Shown: one piece after another, positions 1 through 12,500 of the stretch
Layout of the letters: each line of letters begins with the position of its first letter
Position numbering within the stretch: position 1 is the stretch's first letter
From: Treponema sp.
Lineage (GTDB): Bacteria > Spirochaetota > Spirochaetia > Treponematales > Treponemataceae
Assembly: GCA_017484285.1 (NCBI GenBank)
Contig: JAFUTH010000020.1
Location: forward strand, 1 to 64,000
Length of the DNA: 64,000 bases
Direction of reading: 5' to 3'
Position numbers and translations under genes: made by a program
Notes under the pieces: model-generated
The model's input: the letters and a program-made list of their open reading frames with translations, nothing else
Told to the model about the DNA's origin: nothing
Database searches by the model: none

Positions 1-426
1 AAAATCCCCAAAACAGAAGGAATTGAGGATGTGAAAACGTTGCCATCCGTGATAAAATGGTGTAAATTCCTAAAGGAAGCGGACAATCTTGAAAAGCAGG
101 ATTTTATCGCAAGCCTGGCGAAGAGCGAGGAGGGTATTATGAGTGCTGAGAATACATTGACCAAAATAAACATGGACGAATGGCGCTGGATAATTCAGGG
201 GCAGATAGAGGGCAAGAAGCGCGACTATACGAGCGGACTGCTCGCCGCAGAACGCCGGGGCGTTGCGAAAGGCGTACAGCAAAACGCCCGCGAGAACGCG
301 AAGAACTTCCTCAAAAAATCAAATCTCTCACCGAATATGATTGCTGAATGTTGCTCGCTTCCCCTTGATGAAGTGCTCGCGCTTAAAGACGAACTAGAAA
401 ATGGAAAACTGAAAACGGAAATCTGA
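1..426 (+). CDS. Rpn-type PD-(D/E)XK nuclease/putative transposase, C-terminal part
   Basis: The frame is open from base 1, so the gene starts outside the window and only the last ~141 residues are present. The segment resembles the C-terminal half of Rpn/PD-(D/E)XK nuclease family transposases: an early helical stretch (VIKWCKFLKEAD), a run ending in DEWRW, and a late AAERRGVAKG segment followed by a charged tail. The catalytic core is not visible. Family members are thought to act as DNA nucleases that promote recombination or behave like transposases. The last codons (ENGKLKTEI) are encoded by an A-rich repeat that also occurs near 25.88 and 60.49 kb, so the natural C-terminus may have been replaced by the repeat. 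The family call rests on recognised similarity; activity is unknown. Confidence 0.6.
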   Translation, partial: KIPKTEGIEDVKTLPSVIKWCKFLKEADNLEKQDFIASLAKSEEGIMSAENTLTKINMDEWRWIIQGQIEGKKRDYTSGLLAAERRGVAKGVQQNARENAKNFLKKSNLSPNMIAECCSLPLDEVLALKDELENGKLKTEI

Positions 427-486
427 AAAACGAAAATCCCCCGGTGCAGGAAATTTCCCGCATCGGGGGATTTTCGTTTTTTCGGG
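427..486. terminator. Rho-independent terminator, probably bidirectional
   Basis: A 17-bp perfect inverted repeat, bases 427-443 (AAAACGAAAATCCCCCG) with 464-480 (CGGGGGATTTTCGTTTT), is flanked by A and T runs. It begins directly after the stop of the Rpn-like gene. It can serve that gene on the plus strand and the giant lipoprotein gene, which ends at 559, on the minus strand. Confidence 0.85.
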
Positions 487-556
487 CGAGCGCCTTGCGC
501 GGGCGAGCCGCACACGAGGAGCGTTGCGCGCTCCTGTGCGCTCATTGCCCCTCGCG
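487..556. repeat. GC-rich intergenic segment with hairpin
   Basis: GC-rich stretch between the terminator and the stop of the giant gene. It contains AGGAGCG-N5-CGCTCCT (about 517-535) and iterated GCGCGG/GCGAGC motifs, so it can fold strongly. No gene is seen. It resembles the GC-rich segments near 26.3 and 53.9 kb in character, but I do not see extended identity. Confidence 0.35.
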
Positions 557-558
557 CC

Positions 559-3500
559 TTACTGCTCGGTGAGCAAATACGCGGTCTCGAACTGGCTCTT
601 GCTCTTGAACGCGACTGCGGCTTGAACTGTCTTCGGGGTCGCGGTGTTGCTTCCGCCGTTGCTCAGCACGGTTGTCGTCTCGCTTGTCCAGCCTGTCGTG
701 CGTCCTTCGGTGCTGACTGGGTTGCTTGAGAGCGCGTAGTGACCTGTGCCGAGTGACGGCATAATCATGTAGTCCCAGTTGTCATCGCTGAACGTGCTTG
801 TCGCGGTCGGGGCTGACGAGCGGTATGCGTACTTCATGCTCTGCGCCGTGCCCGCGCTGTTGAGGTATGACACGCACGGAGTCTTGCCGCTTGCCGTCTC
901 GATGACGGACATTGACACGTAGTCGGAGCTTGTGGTCGAGTCGATGACCTCAGGTCCGTAGAGCGTGTACTTGTTGTCCGTGCCAATCACGCCGAACACG
1001 TAGCACATCTCGCTGTCGGAATTCTTGTAGACGACGTGGATGTTGTTCGCCGTATCGACTGCGATTGAGACTGAGCCTGCGCAGCTGAGGCTTGTCGTTG
1101 TGCGCACCCAATTGCTCGCAAGACGTGGCTCTGCGACGGTCGCCTTTGCGATTCGCAGGGTCTCCGAGCTGTCATCGTAGTAGGCGACGACAGGATAACC
1201 GTTCTGGTCAAGCCCCATGTCGGCAGAAGAGCCGGAAGAGCCCTCTTTTACATTCGAGCCGTTTGACGCAAGGCTATCGAGAGAGCCACCCACAACATTC
1301 AGGTCGCCCTGATAGATTGTTGCAGAGTCAATCGCGGTGTCAGAAGCGATTGCACCCGCCCAGGTAATCGTATTGTCGCTGAAGCCGGTAATCTTGCGAA
1401 GCTCGATTGTGTAAGAGCCCAAGTCGTTGCGCATGAGCGCGATTGTGTCACCCGCGGCAGGAGCTTGTGCATATGTTACACCCGTCATTGTTAGAGAGGT
1501 TGTTGTGACAGCACTAATGTAACTTGAGCGTGTCGCAACTTTCGGCTCTGCAGCTCCCAAGAAAATATCTTTGGCAAAATATGTCGGATTCGGAGTATAA
1601 TTAGTGTTGGTAGCCGCCTTGTAGTTGACCGTGTGATAACCGGCACCTGATGAGAGAGAATTATTATTCTTAGTTGTGGCGGTTGTCCATTCATGCAATC
1701 GGTCTTGACCAGTGTAGCCGCCGTCGAGGACAACCCATCCAGCGATTGCCGCTCCTCTGTTATTCCAATTGCTTACAGTCGTTCCTCCAAGATTCACCAC
1801 CGAGTACTTGAGGCTTTCAGTGTATGAGTCATACCAAATATTGTGCAGGTAGTTGCCGTAGCGAGCCGCCTTCGGGTTGGTGTATGAGCCGAGTCGGCGC
1901 GTCATGTCGTAGTTCGCGAGGTTGAAGAAACCTGTCGTATTGTCGTTATCCATTTTCAACGATGGGTTGTTAGTCACGACATCCGTCTTCCATGTGCTTG
2001 TGGTTGAGTTAGTGATATACGAGTTCGGAATGTTCGTGACGAACGCACCGCCGATAATCATGCTTGAAGACAAGCCCGTGCCTGAGTACGTACCGCCCTG
2101 CCCCTGCTGCTCGCCCATGTACAGCACGGAAGCACCGCCTGTCTTGTTGCCGCTCTTATCGCTCTTGTCGTATGCGACGGCGGTGTACTGGGCGGGCTGG
2201 TCGTAGCAGTTGAAGATTGGCGTTGCGGCTCCAGACACGCCATAGCTGAACATAATCTGTCCATTACTTGCCGCGCCCCATGACGCGAACAGGTTTCCTG
2301 TGTAGTCAGCCGTCATGACAGGCATCTGGAACTCAGTTCCGCCGCTCGTGTTCTTGAAGTAGTTGCCCAGGTTCCACACTTCGAGGTAGCGGTCATCGTT
2401 CGCGTAGTATGTGGTTGAGTTACCGCGCACCTTGTAGCTCTCAAGGTTGTTGTCGTAGTCGCCCGCCGTCGCAACGTTTCCGCTGATTGTCGGGCTTCCG
2501 TTGAGGTTGTTGAGCGAGTCAATGCCGTTGACGGTGACTTTGAGCGCACCAGAGCGGGCAGGAACGACGAATGACGTTGCGCCATCGCTCGTTGTAGCAG
2601 TAACGGTTGTAGAGCCGACTGTTACTGTCGAATTTTTCAAGTTGTAGCCGCTAATTGTAAGCGTCTCGCCCTGTGAGACAGGATAGTGACCGAGCTTAGA
2701 GCGGTTGATATAGCCGTAGTCCGCGAGACCAACCGCAACGCTTCCGCTTGAAGAGCGCGAAACGCTCGTGATATACGGCACGATGTCCACGTACTGCGTT
2801 CTTGTAACCGCGGTTGTAGTGCCGTCGCTTGCGGTAACGGCAATCGGCATGTCGTACGCCGTGCTGTAAGAGCCACACCAAGAAGAATCGAGCTTCAATT
2901 CCCAAGAGATAGTGTGACCGCTCTCCTGCGAGAATGACTGGCTAGTAATCTTGAAGTACCAGCCACTGCCCGTGAACATTGCGTCAGAGCCATACGTGTT
3001 GTTTATCGTGGTGAACGTGTTGCTTACGAGAGAGCCATCTGCATAGCTTGCAACGTTCTGCGCTGTCTGAGCACGGAAAATGTATGTCTCTCCGCCCGTG
3101 CCTTTACCGCCGTTCATCTGCAATGTGACTGCGTTGATTCGCTTGTCATCGCTGATTGTACCAGTGAACACAACCGTTCCAGAGACTTTCGGGTCTTGGT
3201 CGGTCACAACTCCTTGACCGTTTCCGCTTGTCGTGAAGTTCGCTGACGGGAGCTTGCTTGCCACTTCTCCGCTTGCCGTGTATGGCATCAAGCCCTGCTC
3301 AACGTGACCAGTTGTCGCGCTTGCCGCCGTGATGGTGTCAATCGTGACTGTAGGCTGCTTGTCGTCCACAAAGTCGAAGTAGACAGGAATGTTCAAGACC
3401 GTGTACTGACTTCCGAACACAACGGCGTTTGTTCCGATACCGCTGTCAGCAGTTCCGACGCTTGTGCCCGTGGTTTTGTCCCACAGCGTGAGCGAGAGAT

Positions 3501-6500
3501 ATTGCGCAACATTGTCAGCGGAGCTTGTTGACTCGGTGTAGCTTCCGAACGTTGCTATTTGTCCATTGTTATAGAACTTGGTCGAAGGAATCTCAATGCC
3601 GTTCTTGCTTGCGCTGCTCCAAGTGATTGTGGTGTCCGCGATAGTGTTCACATCGCCGATTGAGCGCGTGCTTGTTGACTCTGGGGCAGAGAGAGCCGAA
3701 GAGCCGACCGTCATGTAGGCTTCGAGTCCGTTGTTACCAGAGCCGTAGCCCTCGTAGTTGCTCACGTACTCGAACGTAACAACCGTGTCGTCTGACATTC
3801 GGAAGAGTTTAGAATCAAGCGTTGCGTTTCCGTCTGAGTCCTTCCAGTCGCCCGCGCTGCCTGTGGTTACGATTGCGGTTGCGCTTTCTTCTGCCGATGT
3901 AAGGGCATTGAGGTAAGACTTAGAAGCAGAATCAACGGTTTCTGTGCTTGAACGGCTTATATAGACCGAACTCTGCACGAATTCTGAATCAGCATATACG
4001 CCGTCTCCGTTCAAGTCCGTCGCAAGGAAGACTTTTGTAAGTCGAGGCGTGTTGTTCGCAATCATCACGTACGTGCTTGAAGGAGTTGCATTCTCAGCAT
4101 TATCGAACGAAGCACAATTGATGTAAATCGGACCGTCATCAAGCTCGTCAGAGAAGAACTTGCTCTGCCATTCCCACTTGTACGTGCCTTTTTTGATTGA
4201 CTCTGCAACGCCGTCGCCATCATCATTTGTGATAGTCTCCGTGCCGCTTGCATTTGAGAAGCCTTCGCTATTGTCAACGATGAACGCCATCGCAAAGAAT
4301 GCGTCCGTGTAAGCCGAGCCGACCTCTTCGGTGAACGTCACCGTGTCGCCCGAAACAGATTCAATCTTTCTATATGAACCGCCAATCAAGGCAATTCCGC
4401 CAACTCGAATCAAGCCTTTTTCTGCATAGTCAGAGACATAATCCTGCGTGAACGTTGTGAGGTTGTCTGAATCACGTGTGGCATTTGAAAGCCATACGCC
4501 GTACAAGCCTGACTCGTCATCGCTGTCACCACTCGTGTAAACAGTCGATCCACCAATAGAGCCTTCGACCTTAGAAGAAGCAACGGTCATAACGAGCCTT
4601 GAGTCAGAATCCGAAGTGACTGACAAATCGCCCACAGAGCTTGGTGTCGCCGTTCCAGAAGAAATGCTCGGAATCGGAAGCTCAATCGTCTCAGTTGTTG
4701 TGTCGTCTTCCGTAACAGAACGCTTAAAGTAGTATGCAATTCTGCTTACGCCAGAGCTGTCGTCCGTCGTCGTTGCACCGAACTGCACTCCGTAGTTGCT
4801 GTTTTTGAGTTTATTATAGGCAATTGCTTCTGATGACGTGTCGGTAAGAGAGGTCATCTCAGGCGCGGTATTGTCGATATTGATTGCATATTTTGCCGGA
4901 GTTGTGTGGTCATTCTCTGTGTCGGCATCAGTCACCGAAACAGAATACGTTCCAGAGCCTGTAGTCGCATTGAGAGGAATGTAGTAATAGTAGTTCGTAA
5001 TGGCAGTATCGCCAGAGCCAGTTGTTACCGCATGTTTGCGGATACTGCTTGTAAGGTCTGTTGACACAGAAGAAACAGTAACACTTGCGCTCGTAGAAGC
5101 GTCTTTAATACCCTGCGAGTCGTATGCATAGACAACGAGATACCAGTCAGCATTTTTATTGCGGACATACATATCAGATGTCCAGTCTTTCTCAGAATCA
5201 GCCGTAGCAGCAAAAAGCGTATCGCCCGTTACAGAAGAATTCCTTGATGGATAATCCTTAAACTGCTTTAAGCTGACAGTCTGTGTCGGATAGCCGTTAT
5301 CAACATAGATATAATATGGTCCATCCCATGAGCCGACTTTACCGTTACTGTTTACACCGCACGCGCGGATTGCAAGACGGTTAATGCCACCGTTTGCAGT
5401 CGTGTCCAAACCGCCTTTGTTGTTAAGAACGAGCTTCCATGTTGCGCTGAGCGTTTCTGTGCCAAATGATGAGCTTTCTGCAGCAATTCCCCACCAGCTT
5501 TCGCCATAAGAATATTTATCGCTCGAATCAGCAAACGTCAAGTCTGAGCAAGTCTTATCGCTTCCCAAAATGTTTTCGGCAATCTGTGAAGAAGTGAGAA
5601 CTGTAAGTCCGTCCTTTCCAAAATTAATAGCACTGGTAAAGTCAGAGTTTAAGTAATCCCAGTTGACGCTTTGGATATTTCCATTGTCATCAAAGTTAAT
5701 CACACCAAGCTGAACATAAACAGCCTTAAGTTTTGCCGAACCAGAGTCAGTTACAGAATATGAACCTGCAAAGCTAACCGTTCCCTGAGCGTTAATCTTT
5801 CCACCAAGCGGCGCGTATTGCTCAGTACTAGACTTATAGCTATCGCTGTTCGGGTATGTAATTGCCGTAATTGGCAAGTCAGCGTTCGGGTTATATGTGA
5901 TGAAATAATCCGTCTTTTGCTCAGAAACATTGCCGTTATTATCAGTTGAGACAAAGTATACAGGGATTTTCCAAATGTCAGTTCCGCTTACGACAGAACC
6001 TGACTGTTTTGTTACTGCATGTGTTTGCGTTTCGGAATCTGAAAGATTGTTAGAAGAATCCTTGCGAACCAAATAATTGACAATATCAGAAATTGTTAGG
6101 CTCCAAGTTCCGGTTGTTTCGACAGTTCCAAGCCAAGCAGAATCAGCGATTGAAGTAGCACCCTCCAAAGGAATTCCGTATTTAATACTTGCTACCCCTG
6201 CCAAACCAGTGTCAGCGAGCGTACCTGAGATTGTTACATTCGTTCCATTCTGCTCTGTAGTCGATGACGGGCTTGAAATTGAAATGCTCGGCGCAGTGTT
6301 ATCAAGCATGAATGTGTAGCTTCCGACACCGCTCATGCCAGAGTTATCATATGCCACGATATTAAGGTTTACAGCACCAGTGTGAGCTTTGAAGTCAGAC
6401 AAATCTATGAATTCAGTTGTCCATGTCGTTGTTGTGTCAGTCGTCGTTGCAGAGCCCATATCGGTGTAGCTATCAAAACTTGTGTCAGAAACCAACGCAA

Positions 6501-9500
6501 GCGTTGCTTTACCATATGAGTACTGTTTTGTGGTAAGACTTGCAGATGTGTTTCCGAGGTCAAGCGTAAATCCTGCGATTTTGTTTGCGTCGCTCGCGCT
6601 CACAATAAATTGCACATACGGACGATTTGCACCGCCAACATATACGCTTGTACTGACAGCAAGAGGTGTTACTGTTTCTACAGTATCAACTGTAGTTGTG
6701 TTTGCGGCATCCGTTCCATCGGTTGAATAATTCAAGTTCGGCTGTGCAACGACAGGGGTAACGCTGTCTGAGTTGTAAGAGAATGCCGTTTCTGTGCTTA
6801 CAGAGTCTGTTCCTACAAGGAGAACTGGGAGCGCGAGCGTTGTTGTTGCACCCGTGTAGAATGTTCCTGTGCTTGCTCCGCTTGCGTCAACTCCGTTATC
6901 AACAATGTAGAAGTAAACAGTCTTTGTACCATCGCTCGTATTGCTTGGGGTGAATGACCATTTTCCATTAGAACTCGTGTAATCGGTCTTACCACTTGCG
7001 GTATCAGAACTTGACGTGATTGCCGTGTCAGAGACAATGAATGTTTTTACAACTGCCGATGAGGTTGAGTCATCATCTGTGACAGTACCGCTGATTGTTG
7101 CGTTCTTTCCGAGCTGCAAGACGTATGTGCCATTAATCTTGGTAAGTCCGTTGATTGTAATATCAGGTCTGTCGCTCTTTTGGTCAATCGTAGCAGTTCG
7201 AGTTACCTTTGTGCTGTTGCCCGCCTTGTCCGTCGCAACGACAGTGAGTGTGAGCGTGTCGGTATCTGTGCCGTTGTACAAACTTGTCGTGTCGAGCGTA
7301 GCCGTCCATGTGCCGCTTGTAAGATTGATTGTGTTGCTCTCGCCGTTATACGCATATTCTTTAGAAATGCCCGTCGTATTCGTTGTAGAGACAGCCGTGA
7401 GCGTGATGCTTGCAATGTCGTTTGCGTCAGTTGCGCTTCCTGTCACGGTAATTGTTTTGTTGACCGTGCTATCTACGCTCGGTGAAGTAACGGTGAGCGT
7501 CGGGGCTGTCTTGTCCACAGAAAGATAGTGCACGGTGCGTGTTGCCGTGTTGCCCGCCGCATCGGTGATTGTCGCGTTGATTGCGTACGTTGAGCTTGAC
7601 TGACCCGCAAGTAGTTTAGCCGTGTTCAAACTAACTGTAACTGTGTAATTTCCGTTAGCATCCGGCGATTCACTAAGAGTGACCTCACCGTAATCAGAAG
7701 ATAAGCCGTTCTTAATGCTTCGAGCAGTGAGAGTTCCCATTGTCACGGTGACAGAACCGTTTTCCTTAGAAAGACCTGAAGCAGTAGCGCCCGTCTCACC
7801 AGCCAAGAAAGTAAATGAAACAGTGGCAGAAGTAGAATCGCTTTCGCCATTCGTCAAGACAGAAGTGTCGAAATCACCGCTTGAACTTTCGGTAAACGTC
7901 GGGGCTGTCTTATCGCGCTTTATGGTATACGTTTCTGCGTTAGCAGAGACATTGCCCACGTTGTCAACAGCAACAAGCCTAACGTACCATGTGCCGTCTT
8001 CTGTGAATCCTGAGAGCGTCTGAGCGAAGTTCCCGTAAGTTTCTGCATTCGTCGTTGAGAATGAGTTGAATGTAGAGTAATCAGATGGCGTCAGAGTTGG
8101 TGACTGCGCAACCTCGTAGTACACAGCCGCGATTCCCGAGCCTTCCTCAATCCAACTTCCCGTAATCGCAAGTGATGAGTCGGTACTGAAATACGTGTTC
8201 TCATTGTATGCCGCAAGAGAAGTTGAGGTAACGCCTACCTGTTTAGCCAGTGCGCCACTCACGCTTGAACCGAAGCTTGGTCCTTCCGTATCCACCGTGT
8301 ACGTGCTTGAGGCATAGTACGAGCTTTCGTTACCGAGCGAGTCGGTTGCCTTTACGCCGATGATGAATGAGTCTCCATTTGTGAGAGATCTAATGCTTGA
8401 AATATCAACAGTTGGCGTTACTTCGAGAGAAGTAGCTTGCTCGTCCGTATCAAGCGTTTTAGTTTTTTCGGTATTTTCAATCATGTCTCCCATAGAAGAA
8501 CCGTCTTCGGCTACCTTAAATACCGCATACGTGTAGCTTACAATCTTTGAAGACTCAGCATCGGCGAGGCTTACCGTTATTTGCTTTGAGTCCTTTACAT
8601 AGAGATTAGAGCCAGAGTGAGCGGAAATTGTCACGCTTGGTCCGTTTTTATCTGCTTTCACAGAACCGACAGACGTTGTGCGCTCGTTTCCTGCAATGTC
8701 CTTGAGTGTAACACTGACTGGATATGAGGTATTGTTTGTGAGTTTTTCAGAAAGGGCACTTGCCTTGAGCGTCAAAGTGACTGGGTATGCCTTGTATCCG
8801 CTTGTCGGCGTTGTGTCCGCAGCACCAAATGCAATCGAACCATACGTGGGAGAAAGATTTGTGATAGTAATCGTCTCAGATGAACTGACGGCAATTTCAG
8901 CAGAGTAGATTGCGCCCGTTGAAGCAGTGTTGACATTTACGCCCGATTCTTCTGTCGATTCCGACACGGTGAATGAGAGCGTAATATCCGAGGAAGTGCC
9001 CATGTTTGTCGTAGTTGTTGAATCAGCCGTGATTGTTGGTGCAGTTCGGTCAACATTTACAGTACGAGTGACAGGCGCTGACACATTGCCCGCGGCATCG
9101 ACAGCCACGTAAATCAATGTGTTTGTGCCCGTTTTAAAGCCCGAGATATTCGTGTTGTAGGCATTGTCTGCAACAGCGAGTGTTTTTACGCTGTCAGCAG
9201 CAGTTACGCTATTTGTCGTTGCAACAGCCGAAGTGTAGTTAGTCTCGGTCAACTCTGTCGTACCGTTGACCTGATAGTACATCGTACTTGCGCCACTCGC
9301 GTCTGTCCAAGTGCCTTCAACCGAGAGTGTTGCGGCATTGAACCAGTTGTCAGAATCAGCAACGTACGTAGTGTCGCCGATTTTATCTCCGCTCAATGTC
9401 GGTGCAACGGTATCGACTGTGTACAAACTTGACTGACCGTACGTTGTGCCGTCTTTCGTTGCACGCCAATTGCTTACGTTGCCCGCGCCGTCTTTCGCAC

Positions 9501-12500
9501 GCACGTACACGTAGAATTCAGTGCCGTTCTTGAGCGAACCTGACTCACCGTTGAGACTTGAAATATTAATCGTGAACGGCTTTGTGACAGCAGAAACCGT
9601 TGTATCGTCGATTGAAATCGTGCCCGTCAAAAGTGCGTTCGCGCTTGCCAATGCCGTGTCATCGGTTGGCGTCGTATCTTTTTCATAAATCGCCCATTCT
9701 GCGCTTGAGAGCGTTCCCGTATCGCTGATAGATGCCGTAATGCTCTTAGTGTTCTTAATGTAAGCGTTTGAAGAATCAACCTTTGTGACCGTGACTTCTG
9801 GTGCCTCGGTATCAATCTTAAGCGTGCGGATGCTCGTTGTCTTTGAGTTGCCCGCGTTGTCATACACGGTTGCGTTCACTGAATAAGAAGAGCCAGAAGC
9901 GAGCGCATTCGTGTTTGTTTCAGCGACGAGAAGTGCAGCCTGGTCTGCACTGATTTCAAGCGTGACGAGATATTTGCCATTGGTCTTATCACCGACCGTG
10001 AGCGTACCGTACGTATTGTATCCCGTTACGGAGCTATCAGTAGAAATCGTGTTATTGCCGATTGTGACTGAAATCGTGCCTGTAGAAATGTCACTGTCAT
10101 CGTCCAACGCATAGAACGTAAGAGAAGAAAGCTCGAGTTTGCCGTTCGCGGTGATTGTTGAACCGAACGTAACGCCATCTGGAGCGGTAATGCTTGGGTC
10201 AACGTTATCGACGTAGATGTCATGTTCTATCACATCCGACACATTGCCCACAGCATCAACGGCGACATAATAGAGTTTGTTTGCACTGCTTGAGACTGCG
10301 AAGTTCTTGATTGTCGTGCTGTATGACTCAGTGTTTCCATCATCGGTTGTGTAGAAGACACCTGTTTTTTTAGTAAGATAATTGCCGTCTGAGCCACCTG
10401 TCATTGCCGTAGCCGAGTCGCCCGCTTCAATAAGCTGATAGTAAATCGCCGCGATTCCAGAGCCCTCTTCCGTCCACGTGCCGCTCACAGTCAATGACTT
10501 AGAAGAATACCAGTTCTGCGTATCCGTTGAAGCATCATACGCTTTTTCATTGATAAGGTCGGTTGCAATAACAGGCTTTTGTTTATCAATCGTAAATGCG
10601 CTTGATGTTGCATATCCGGTATTGCCCGCAGTGTCGCTTACCGCAAAGACAACCTTAATTTCTTTGCCGTTGGAGAACGTGGTGTCATCGCTCAATTTGA
10701 TTGTCGGCGTAATGCTTGATGAAGAAGTGTCTAATGAGCCAGATGCCAGTTTGTTGGTGTCCAAATCAGCAGTATCGACAATTGTGCTTGAGTTGTAGAT
10801 GTAATACGTTCCCTCCGAAGCGAGCGTACCAGACTCAATGATAGTCGCAGATAATGAGAGCGAATTCATAACGTACGTAGAGCGAGCCGTTCCGAATGTG
10901 ATTTCAGGGGCAATCGTATCAACGTTGAACGTATGGATTGTCTGTGTCACAGGATTGCCAGCCTTGTCTTTTACGGTGACAGAGACCGCATAGCTTTGCC
11001 CAGAGGTAAGTGTACTCTTGATTGCGCTTCCCTTCACGGTAAGCGCGACTGTTCCGTCAGCAGAAACAGAGAGAGAGCCGTTGCTTGCAGTGTTTGAGTC
11101 AGTGTTCGTGATTGAAATGCCACCGATTGTCGCAGCAAGCGTCGTTGCATCGAGACCACTCGCTCCATCTGCAATCGTGAAGCCAAAGGTATAATCTTTA
11201 CTTCCGTTCGTGAGCGTTGAGCCTGAGAAATCAGTGTAATTTGTCGCGCCAGAGGCGAGAGCTGAAACAGTCGGTGCTGTGACATCGACACTGACCGTCT
11301 TTTGTTGCAGGCTAGACACGTTACCGACATTATCAACGAGGACGTAATAAAGCGTGTTCTCGCCTGTAGCAAATCCGCTCACGTTAGCTTTGAATATGTT
11401 GTTGCTTCCGATAGCAAGTTGCGTTCCCTTTGACGCATAATTACCGCCCTCACCGCCTGTCATTGCTTCCGTTGAGCTTCCCGCCGCGACAAGCTGATAG
11501 TACACGCTCGCGACACCACTACCCACGTCAGAAACGGTACCCGTAACGGAGAGCGTTTCTGCGTTGAACCAGTTTTCATCGCTACTTGTACCACCTGTAA
11601 CAGAGTGAGCGGTAATAGACGGAACACTCTTATCGACAATGTACGTCGTTGGAGATTCACATGCCGTGTATGTGCTTGTATTTCCTGCCGCATCAGTTGC
11701 CTTGACACGGACGACGAATTGAGTCGTGTCACTAAGAGTAGAAATGCTTGAAATGTCGATTTCTTTCGTGAGTGTTACGGCCGTATTTGAGGTAAATGCG
11801 AAATCCGAGTCATAATTGGTATCTGTTGATACGCTGCTTCCCGAGGCAAGCGGCGTTGCCGTATCATACGCCACGTTATACGCAAAGATTGCCCATGTTG
11901 CGCTCGTTACCGTACCAGTGTCGTTAATCGTAATGGAAACAGTGCGCTTGTCTTTGACATATATATCAGTTCCGCTCGCTGCGGCAATTTTTACCGTCGG
12001 AGCAGTAGTATCGACACTGAGCGTGCGGATACTCGTTGTCTTTACGTTTCCAGCCTTGTCGTATACTTTTGCGTCGACAGAGTACGTTCCGCCAGAAATG
12101 AGTTGGTTCGCGTTGCTTTCAGCAACAAGCTCCGCAGCCTGGGCTGCACTGATTGCAAGCGTGACGAGATATTTGCCATTGGTCTTTGAACCAACGCTGA
12201 GTGTGCCGTACTTGTTATAATCCGTAACAGAGCTATCGATAGAAATCGTGTTCTCGCCAATCGTGACAGAAATCGAGCCTGTAGAAATGTCACTGTCATC
12301 GTCCAACGCATAGAACGTAAGAGAAGGAAGCGCGAGTTTGCCGTTCGCGGTGATTGTTGAACCGAATGTAACGTCATCTGGAGCGGTAATGCTCGGAACT
12401 TTGTCATCAACGAAGATTTGCCGTGCAGTGACCGCAGCCGCATTCCCAACATTATCGACCACTACGTAGATAAGTTCGTTCGCTCCACTTGAAACCTTAA

